DNA from: Anatilimnocola floriformis
GTDB taxonomy: Bacteria; Planctomycetota; Planctomycetia; Pirellulales; Pirellulaceae
Assembly: GCF_024256385.1 (NCBI RefSeq)
Contig: NZ_JAMLFW010000001.1
Span: 4,464,001-4,528,000 of the forward strand
Length of the DNA stretch: 64,000 bases
Direction: 5' to 3'
In this document: piece by piece, positions 46,141 to 52,832 of the stretch
How positions within the stretch are numbered: position 1 is the stretch's first letter
Layout of the letters: every line of letters starts with the position of its first letter
Position numbers and translations under genes: made by a program
The notes under the pieces: generated by a model
The model's input: the letters and a program-made list of their open reading frames with translations, nothing else
What the model was told of the DNA's origin: nothing
Databases searched by the model: none

Positions 46141-46596
46141 ATGACTCGCATTCTCACCGCCGCCTTCATCCTCACGCTGATCTCGGCCTCGGCCGCGTTC
46201 GCCCTCCCGCCGATTCCAGACCACGTGCTCGAGCATTACGGCCCCGATGCCAAGATCACGGCCACGCTCAAAGCCCAAATGGGCAAGTGCGGTATGTGCC
46301 ACATCCCCGGCGCCGACAAAAAAGCCAAGGGTCACGGCCTGAATGATTTCGGCAAGGCCGTGCACGACAACTTCAAGCACAAGGACTACATGGCCGAAGT
46401 CGAGAAGTCGAAGAAGGAAGGCGCCGCCGATGCCGACAAGGCCGCCGCGAAAGCCAAGGCCTTGCAGATTCTCGGCGACGCCCTGACCAAGGCCTCGGAA
46501 CTAAAGAATGCCGACGGCAAAGTCTTCGGCGATCTCATCAAGGCCGGCACCATGCCCGGCACTAACCCGCCGCCAAAGCCGGAAGAAAAGAAGTAG
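46141..46596 (+). CDS. Monoheme c-type cytochrome-like protein
   Basis: 151 residues with a signal peptide (residues 1-21). One heme-binding site C-x2-C-H (GKCGMCHIPGA, residues 50-54). The rest is Lys/Ala-rich and helical. Such proteins are electron carriers in the periplasm; no oxidoreductase is coupled to it. Strong SD AAGGA before the ATG. Confidence 0.82.
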   Translation: MTRILTAAFILTLISASAAFALPPIPDHVLEHYGPDAKITATLKAQMGKCGMCHIPGADKKAKGHGLNDFGKAVHDNFKHKDYMAEVEKSKKEGAADADKAAAKAKALQILGDALTKASELKNADGKVFGDLIKAGTMPGTNPPPKPEEKK

Positions 46597-46632
46597 TTCT
46601 TCGGCTATTGAATGCGAAGCATTCCCCCTTAA

Positions 46633-46680
46633 ACTCCCTCTCCTTGGTACTCCGGGGAGAGGGCCGGGGTGAAGGGCCGC
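46633..46680. repeat. GC-rich dispersed repeat, 3' of the cytochrome gene
   Basis: Begins ACTCCCTCTCCTTGGTAC and ends GGTGAAGGGCCGC; same family as 24924-24968 and 46033-46079. A small hairpin GAATGC-GAA-GCATTC (46610-46624) precedes it, matching the hairpin that precedes the copy at 24924. Confidence 0.8.
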
Positions 46681-46717
46681 CCCGCAAAATATCTCAGCCC
46701 CCGCAAGTATCCTCATC

Positions 46718-47176
46718 ATGGCCGAACCTCCTTTTGACCTCGCCAAAGCCCACCGCTGGTTCGCCGTCGAACTCAACAACCAAGCCTGGGATCTGCTCGA
46801 AAAAGCCGATCGCACGCCCGACGAAACGGAGCGTCTGATCCACGCCGCCCACGCGGCCTGCTTCCACTGGCTGCACGCCGGCAACTTGCTCAATCATCTT
46901 CGTGCGCAAAACTTGCTCGCCACGGCCTACGCCCGCTCTGGCTTGGGCGAATCCGCCGTTCGCCACGCAGAAAAATGCCTCGCCTTGAGCAACGAAGCGG
47001 GCGATACGCAAACACCTTTCGATCTCGCCACCGCCCACGGATGCGCCGCTGCAGCCTACCGCGCCGCCGGACAACCGACGCAAGCTACCGCGGCCCAACA
47101 ACAAGCCATCGCCGCAGCAAACAAGTTGACAGATCCCGGCGATCGGCAAGTGTTTGATTCGCTGTATGCGGGCTGA
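46718..47176 (+). CDS. TPR-like cytoplasmic protein
   Basis: 152 residues without a signal. Helical with three TPR-like pairs (FAVELNNQAWDLLEK, HLRAQNLLATAYARSGLGESAVRHAEKCL, ATAHGCAAAAYRAAGQPTQATAAQQQAI). Function unknown. Ends 40 bases before the antitoxin gene. Confidence 0.78.
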   Translation: MAEPPFDLAKAHRWFAVELNNQAWDLLEKADRTPDETERLIHAAHAACFHWLHAGNLLNHLRAQNLLATAYARSGLGESAVRHAEKCLALSNEAGDTQTPFDLATAHGCAAAAYRAAGQPTQATAAQQQAIAAANKLTDPGDRQVFDSLYAG

Positions 47177-47215
47177 AAACTTGACTTCTCGCGTTTGCGG
47201 TCGCAGACTTAATTC

Positions 47216-47533
47216 ATGCTCACGAACATCAATCTTGCTCCCGAACTGGAATCCGCAATTCAGCTGCGTGCGACAAGCGAGGGCCGCGCAGTGCAAGATG
47301 TCGTTGCTGACCTGCTAGTTGCGGGGCTCGGGATAACAAAACCGCTCGCGCCGTCGGCACCTGTTCCCAAGGCGCTACCAGTTCTCAGCGGCCGTCTCGA
47401 TCCACTTGCGAAACCAACTGAACTCAATCCGCAAGAGTGGAGCGAATTACTGAAGAATGCCGATCTCCAACTAGAAATCGAGCGGTATGAAACGGCTACT
47501 GGACATCAACACGTGGATCGCTCTGACAGTTGA
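47216..47533 (+). CDS. Antitoxin of a VapBC-type pair
   Basis: 105 residues. The first 40 residues (APELESAIQLRATSEGRAVQDVVADLLVAGL) resemble a ribbon-helix-helix DNA-binding domain. The C-terminal 60 residues are likely the toxin-binding part. Its last 47 bases overlap the toxin gene, a common arrangement that couples their translation. It would repress its own operon; no operator is recognised. Confidence 0.75.
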   Translation: MLTNINLAPELESAIQLRATSEGRAVQDVVADLLVAGLGITKPLAPSAPVPKALPVLSGRLDPLAKPTELNPQEWSELLKNADLQLEIERYETATGHQHVDRSDS

Positions 47534-47954
47534 AACTCACCCGCATCACCTCCTTGCCCGCGGCTGGTACCAAGATGTAACTCTGCATGCCGGAGATCTG
47601 GTTTTCTGCGCGGCGACGGAGATTGGCTTCGTCCGCCTAATTACTCAAGCCGCAGTGATGAAGCAGTGCAGCCTTTTGCCCTTCACCAACGCCGAAGCAA
47701 TCGCATTTCTGGCGAACCTTTACAACGATCTGGCGGTTTCGCGCGAGAGAGAGCCCCCGAATGTGCGCGACCTGTGGTTGTCTTTCAGCAATGTGCAAAC
47801 AGCATCGCCGCATAAGTGGATGGACGCTTACCTGGCAGCTTTTGCGATCGGAATTTCCGCGGAAGTCGTGACCTTCGATCGCGATTTTCCTCAATACCAA
47901 GCCAAAGGTCTGCAGGTCCGTATCCTGCAAAGTAAGCCGCAGGTCGAAACGTAG
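47487..47954 (+). CDS. PIN-domain ribonuclease toxin (VapC-type)
   Basis: 155 residues. PIN-domain acids are visible: Asp in LLDINTWIAL at the N-terminus, then Asp in WMDAYLAAFA and TFDRDF near the C-terminus. VapC proteins cleave tRNA or rRNA when freed from the antitoxin. The ATG lies inside the antitoxin gene. Target not known. Confidence 0.85.
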   Translation: MKRLLDINTWIALTVETHPHHLLARGWYQDVTLHAGDLVFCAATEIGFVRLITQAAVMKQCSLLPFTNAEAIAFLANLYNDLAVSREREPPNVRDLWLSFSNVQTASPHKWMDAYLAAFAIGISAEVVTFDRDFPQYQAKGLQVRILQSKPQVET

Positions 47955-47967
47955 GCCGGAGCGACGG

Positions 47968-50460
47968 TTAATTCCGCGCCGGCCCTGCCGGCCGTTGCGA
48001 GCTCAATTGCTGTTTGAGTTCGCCCTCGAGTTGTTTCAGATGCACCGGCGCTTCGCGGTCTTTCGTCGCCGTGGAGATAATTTCCAAGGCCTTTTCGGGC
48101 CAACCCGTGTCGCGATAGAAGATGGCGAGGGCGAAGGTAGTTTCCGGTGAATGAGGATCGAGCAGCCAAGCCGTGAGGAGCGCGGTGGCCGCTTCTTTGC
48201 GCCAGTTTTGCGTGTAGCGGGCAAAGCCTAGCTGCTGTTGCATCACGGCTTCTTCGGGGATGAGGGCGGCATCGCGTTCGACCAAGCTCAGTTCGTCCTG
48301 GCGGAGTTTCTCGACTTCAAAATGCAGCGAAGGAATCGGCCGCAGCGCTTCGTCGCGAGCGACGACATTCCCCTGCTGAGAAGCCTGCTCGGCTTGCTCC
48401 TGGGCTTCTTGAATCATCCGCTCCAGCAGCATGGCGAGTTGGCCGCGGGGCCCGGTGAAGCTCGGTTGTACGCGAATCGCCGTTTCGTAATGACGCTGGG
48501 CATCGCGCAGTTGATTGCGACTTTCGGCGAGTACGCCGAGTTGCAAGTGACCTTCGGCGCGATCGTTCATGATCGACGCGCCGGCTTCGAATTCTTTCCA
48601 AACCTCGCGTAGTCGTTGCAATTTGTCGCCGCGAATGTCGGCGTCGGGAATCCTCGCCAAGATTCGCGCGGCTTCGGTTCGTACCAGTCGCGACGGATCA
48701 TCAATCATCGGCAGCAACAACTTCCGAACCATCGGATCACTGGCGCCTTGCAGGGCAAGAATACACGCCGCGCGAACCTGAATCTCCGAATCCTTCAAGC
48801 CATCGGCGAGCGCTTTTGTTACGCCCCCTTCGCTCTGCGGATTGAGATAGGTTCGCAGCTCGAGTGCCGCCGTCGCCCTCGCGATGGCGGGCATCGTGCG
48901 CGTGCCGAGTAGTTTGACGAGTTTTTCTTCCGCGCCCGGTTCATTCTCACGGGCCGCATGCAAGGCTTCGGCGAAGTGCGGTTCTTTCTTTCGCTGCTTG
49001 CCGTACCATTTTTCGCAGGCGTCGTCGGCCCACTTATCGAGACGATTCAGTTCGGCTTTCACGGTCGCGTCGCCGCGCTCGGCCGCTTGTTGCCAGGCAG
49101 CGTACGATTTCAATTCCTTCTGCTCCAGCTTCGGCTTGGTCTTTTCATCAAGCTTCAAATGGCACGCCGTGCAGGCGTTGCCCGTACCGAGTTGCACGCT
49201 CAGATCGGGCCGCGGAATTCGCAAGCTGTGGTCGCGGCGCGGATCCACTTCCATGTACGTCGTCGCCGGCATGTGGCATTCGACGCACGAGGCCCCGGTC
49301 GAACCTTCCTTGTGGCGATGATGGTTCGGCGTGTCGTACTTCGCAGCTGGATGCTGATGACAATTGGTACAAACCTTGTTGCCGTCGGCTTTCAGCCGGA
49401 CCGAGTGGGGGTCATGGCAATCGGTGCAGCGAATTCCCTTGTGAAACATTTTGCTCTGCACGAACGAACCATATTCGTACACTTCGTCCAGGATCTGGCC
49501 GTCGGCGTGATAGATGTTTCGCGGCAGCAGCTCGTTCGCAAAATAATCGTAGTAGCCGCAGCCCGCCTGAAAATTCGGCGAAATGCCACGCCGCCGCGAA
49601 TGGCAATTCGCGCACATCTCGACCTGCGGCTTGTTGTCGGTCCCCTTGAGCTTGGCCAGTGCGTGGCCATGCTTGCGATCCCAAAACGGCGAAACAGCCG
49701 AGGCCAGTTGCACGTGCAAACTGCCGGGGCCGTGGCAAGCTTCGCAGCTGACGTCGATCTCGGAAAACGTTGTGTGATAGACGCCGGTCGCAACGTCGTA
49801 GTTTTTCTGTAAGTTCGTCGAATGGCAGTCGGCACACATGTGGTTCCAGCACTGGGCGAAACCTGTCCAGTGGAGCATGTCATCCGGCGCGAGCTTGTCT
49901 TTCACATCGGGCGGATCGAGGTGAAACCATTTTTTCTGAATCGTGTCCCACGACACACGCAGCACCTGCAATCGAGCAATTTCGTTTGCCGGCAACTCGG
50001 CAGGCCGATCGAACTCGACCATGTATTGCTGCAGCGGCGTGACGCCGAAGACGTACTTGATTTCAAAATCGGCGAGTTTGCCGTCGGGGCCTTCGGTGTT
50101 GATGAAGTACTTGCCATCGCGGCGAAACATTTTCGACGTCACGCCGTAGTGCGTCAGCTGCGCGTCATCGAAATCGGCGAGGACCGTTTTCTCCGTCGCC
50201 AGGTCCATGGCCAGATCGTGGTGCGAACCGGTGAACTTGGCGAGTTCCGTCTGATGACATTTCGCGCACGCTTCGCGACCGACAAATTTCGCCTGCTGAC
50301 TATCAGGAATGCCGAACCAATAATCGGCAGCCAAGCCACCGACGGCCATCATCACGACAGCGGCGGTCGAAAGCATGATCCAAAAGCCGCGCGCCGGCGG
50401 ACGCCGCACGAGAGCAGGGGCGATTGAAACAGCATCTTTGGCAGAAGGACGGCGGGCCAT
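47968..50460 (-). CDS. Octaheme c-type cytochrome with HEAT- and TPR-like C-terminus
   Basis: 830 residues. A membrane anchor (GFWIMLSTAAVVMMAVGGLAA) is followed by eight C-x2-C-H sites: CAKCHQ, CADCHS, CEACHG, CANCHS, CTDCHD, CTNCHQ, CVECHM and CTACHL, spread over residues 65-435. From about residue 480 to 620 the sequence has HEAT-like repeats (AIARATAALELRTYLN, ILALQGASDPMVRKLLLPM), then TPR-like helices to the end. It resembles the DmsE/octaheme plus TPR proteins of planctomycetes. Likely a periplasmic electron-transfer platform. Confidence 0.87.
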   Translation of the reverse strand: MARRPSAKDAVSIAPALVRRPPARGFWIMLSTAAVVMMAVGGLAADYWFGIPDSQQAKFVGREACAKCHQTELAKFTGSHHDLAMDLATEKTVLADFDDAQLTHYGVTSKMFRRDGKYFINTEGPDGKLADFEIKYVFGVTPLQQYMVEFDRPAELPANEIARLQVLRVSWDTIQKKWFHLDPPDVKDKLAPDDMLHWTGFAQCWNHMCADCHSTNLQKNYDVATGVYHTTFSEIDVSCEACHGPGSLHVQLASAVSPFWDRKHGHALAKLKGTDNKPQVEMCANCHSRRRGISPNFQAGCGYYDYFANELLPRNIYHADGQILDEVYEYGSFVQSKMFHKGIRCTDCHDPHSVRLKADGNKVCTNCHQHPAAKYDTPNHHRHKEGSTGASCVECHMPATTYMEVDPRRDHSLRIPRPDLSVQLGTGNACTACHLKLDEKTKPKLEQKELKSYAAWQQAAERGDATVKAELNRLDKWADDACEKWYGKQRKKEPHFAEALHAARENEPGAEEKLVKLLGTRTMPAIARATAALELRTYLNPQSEGGVTKALADGLKDSEIQVRAACILALQGASDPMVRKLLLPMIDDPSRLVRTEAARILARIPDADIRGDKLQRLREVWKEFEAGASIMNDRAEGHLQLGVLAESRNQLRDAQRHYETAIRVQPSFTGPRGQLAMLLERMIQEAQEQAEQASQQGNVVARDEALRPIPSLHFEVEKLRQDELSLVERDAALIPEEAVMQQQLGFARYTQNWRKEAATALLTAWLLDPHSPETTFALAIFYRDTGWPEKALEIISTATKDREAPVHLKQLEGELKQQLSSQRPAGPARN

Positions 50461-50552
50461 GCGAACTCGATGATCGATGAAAGGGAGTCCTCCATTCTAG
50501 TCACGAAACCCGCAGCGTGGTTATTCTGACGATGCCAAAATCAGACTGTACT

Positions 50553-50630
50553 ATCAGCCGCCGGACAATAACCTCCGGCTTAGACCGCAATGCCTGAGAA
50601 GAGCCGGGGGCTAGCGCCCGGCGGCTGATT
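50553..50630. repeat. REP-like palindrome upstream of the tyrosine transposase
   Basis: The right arm (50602-50630) starts AGCCGGGGGCTAGCGCCCG and ends CGGCTGATT; the left arm (50553-50581) is a diverged inverse copy. The right arm is identical to the last 29 bases of the downstream element (51177-51205). Confidence 0.85.
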
Positions 50631-50656
50631 TCGTCTACCTAAACGCTTGGTGAGCA

Positions 50657-51121
50657 ATGAATGCCGACGATCCGATCGCGTATTTCATCACCTGGTCTGT
50701 GTATGGAACTCATTTGCGAGGTGACGTGCGCGGCTGGCGCGAACGTCGCAAGGGAAATCAACTTCCGCAACCACGCCTCGCAGAATGGCATGACGAACGG
50801 CTAAATCACGCGGTAATCTTGCTTTTGCCCGAACATCGCCAAGCGGTTGAAGCTGAATGCCGGAAGCACAGCGATCATCGAGGTTGGCACTTATGGGCAA
50901 TAAATGCACGCACAAATCACGTACATGCCGTGATTTCGGCTACGCAACACGCAGGCAATACCGTTCGAGACCAATTGAAAGCGAATTGCACTCGCCGACT
51001 GCGCGGGGAATGGAATGATTTCAGCGATCGGCCAGTTTGGTCCGTCGGAGATGACTGGGAATGCATCAATAATATTGACGATTTAGAGTCAGTTTGTTTT
51101 TACGTCCGCGAATTGCAATAA
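50657..51121 (+). CDS. REP-associated tyrosine transposase (RAYT)
   Basis: 154 residues. The HUH-type His motif is in ARTNHVHAVISA (His88 and His90), and the C-terminus carries a candidate catalytic Tyr149 in SVCFYVRELQ. Family features FITWSVYGTHLRGD at the N-terminus and DRPVWSVGDDWECIN are typical of the transposase_17 type. RAYTs cleave at REP palindromes; here the same palindrome flanks the gene on both sides. No IS-type inverted repeats are present. Confidence 0.88.
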   Translation: MNADDPIAYFITWSVYGTHLRGDVRGWRERRKGNQLPQPRLAEWHDERLNHAVILLLPEHRQAVEAECRKHSDHRGWHLWAINARTNHVHAVISATQHAGNTVRDQLKANCTRRLRGEWNDFSDRPVWSVGDDWECINNIDDLESVCFYVRELQ

Positions 51122-51125
51122 ATCG

Positions 51126-51205
51126 AATCAGCCGCCGGGCGCTAGCCCCCGGCTTTCATAGCGGCATCAAAGCACAAGCCGGGGGCTAGCGCCCGGCGGC
51201 TGATT
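51126..51205. repeat. REP-like palindrome downstream of the tyrosine transposase
   Basis: A perfect 30-base inverted repeat: left arm 51126-51155 and right arm 51176-51205, with a 20-base centre. It begins AATCAGCCGCCGGGCGCTAG. The right arm reappears at 50602-50630 on the other side of the gene, in the same orientation. Confidence 0.9.
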
Positions 51206-51214
51206 AGGTGGATC

Positions 51215-52495
51215 ATGCAACGGCGAATGTTCGCAAGTCTGGTGGGATTCACTCTCGCGTACCCTAGCGTTGTGAGAACCGCAGAAGAGAAAAATGAAAG
51301 TCGCAGCGACGCCTACGCACTGACTCGTCACTCGCCGACGAAGTTTTATGACGGCAAGACTTGCTGGGTGCATCCGCGGGCCGGCATCGTGCCGGGCGCT
51401 GGGAAGGATGGTGTGCCGCGGGTCGTGATGACGATGAATACGCTCGATGTCTCCGGCAGCGACGTGTTCAAAGCCGTGCTCTCGATGCACACCGATGATC
51501 TCGGCAAAACGTGGACGGAACCGAAACCTCAGGCGTCACTCGCGCCGATCACCGAGAACATCGACGGCGAGGATCGACCGGTGGCCCTGAGCGACTGCTG
51601 GCCGACGTGGCATGCGGCGTCGAAGACGTTGCTCGGCACCGGGCACGACGTGGTCTACACCAAGAACTGGAAGGTGCAGAGTCCTCGGCCACGGAGCACA
51701 ACGTATTCAATTTACGACCCGGCGATCGACAGTTGGTCGAAATGGCAGCGAATGAAGTTGCCGGGCGATCAGTTTGCCGATGCGGGTCCTGGTTGCGTGC
51801 AGCGGTACGATAAGGAGGATGGCTCGATCTTGCTGCCGATTTATTTTCGGCCAGCGGGGAAGAACTCACGCGTGATCGTGACGTGTTGCCGCTTCGATGG
51901 GAAAGAATTGGCCTATCAAGAGCACGGCAACGAACTCTCGATCGACGATGCGACTCGCGGCTTGCACGAACCGTCGCTCACGCGGTTCCAAGGCGAATAC
52001 TTTCTCACGTTGCGCAACGACAAGCTCGGTTTCGTTTCGCGCAGCCGAGACGGCTTGCAGTTCAGTCCCATTCAGCCGTGGAAATTCGACGACGGCACGG
52101 ATCTAGGGAACTACAACACGCAGCAGCATTGGGTGACGCACAGCGACGCGCTCTATCTGGTCTACACACGCAAGGGCGCCAACAACGATCACGTCTTCCG
52201 CCATCGCGCGCCCCTCTTCATGGCACAGGTCGATCCGAAAACGCTACGCGTGATTCGCGCGACCGAGCAAATCCTCATTCCCGAACGCGGCGCACGCTAC
52301 GGCAACTTCGGCGTGACGCAGGTTAGTCCGCACGAGACCTGGGTCACCGAATCCGAATGGATGCAAACCTGGCCGCCGAATACGATCATCCCGGTCGACA
52401 ACAAGTACGGCGCCAACGGCAGCGTGTGGGTGGCACGCATTCGGTGGAGCAAAGAGAATAAGAATTTCACCAATAGTGAGAGGAGGCCGCTATGA
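51215..52495 (+). CDS. Secreted sialidase-like (BNR) protein
   Basis: 426 residues with a short signal-like N-terminus ([20 protein letters not shown]). The body has BNR/Asp-box-like patterns ([23 protein letters not shown]) typical of six-bladed exo-sialidase propellers; the family also includes other glycosidases and non-enzymes. The ATG lies nine bases after a REP palindrome, with AGGTGG only three bases upstream, closer than usual. Confidence 0.8.
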   Translation: MQRRMFASLVGFTLAYPSVVRTAEEKNESRSDAYALTRHSPTKFYDGKTCWVHPRAGIVPGAGKDGVPRVVMTMNTLDVSGSDVFKAVLSMHTDDLGKTWTEPKPQASLAPITENIDGEDRPVALSDCWPTWHAASKTLLGTGHDVVYTKNWKVQSPRPRSTTYSIYDPAIDSWSKWQRMKLPGDQFADAGPGCVQRYDKEDGSILLPIYFRPAGKNSRVIVTCCRFDGKELAYQEHGNELSIDDATRGLHEPSLTRFQGEYFLTLRNDKLGFVSRSRDGLQFSPIQPWKFDDGTDLGNYNTQQHWVTHSDALYLVYTRKGANNDHVFRHRAPLFMAQVDPKTLRVIRATEQILIPERGARYGNFGVTQVSPHETWVTESEWMQTWPPNTIIPVDNKYGANGSVWVARIRWSKENKNFTNSERRPL

Positions 52496-52803
52496 GTAAC
52501 CTTAGTGATACAATTGTAACTTGCTCAAATACGAGCGAATTGATTGCCGCCGCCAATGCTATTGTTGACCGACTCGGAGGCAGCTTAGGACGCAGGTTCG
52601 GCCGCACGATCGGTAAGTATTTGTCTGCGGATTTCGACAATGCACACTTGCAGCTGAATGGACGTTCGGTTGCAGAAATCTTGCAGAGCGATGCAAATGA
52701 TCGATCTGAAGTTTCCGACAACACCGTCGTGCAAGGTGAAGTTGACGGATACCGGTTCAGCGTGACGAAACCACCGCACGAGCGCCTGAACAGTTGCGAC
52801 TGA
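52492..52803 (+). CDS. Small protein of unknown function
   Basis: 103 residues, mixed charge, no signal or motif. Its ATG overlaps the stop of the sialidase-like gene (ATGA), and GGAGG lies seven bases upstream, so it is clearly translated and probably coupled. Codon use looks normal. Confidence 0.7.
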   Translation: MSNLSDTIVTCSNTSELIAAANAIVDRLGGSLGRRFGRTIGKYLSADFDNAHLQLNGRSVAEILQSDANDRSEVSDNTVVQGEVDGYRFSVTKPPHERLNSCD

Positions 52804-52832
52804 ATAGCTAACAACGGCGGGCACCGCGCACG

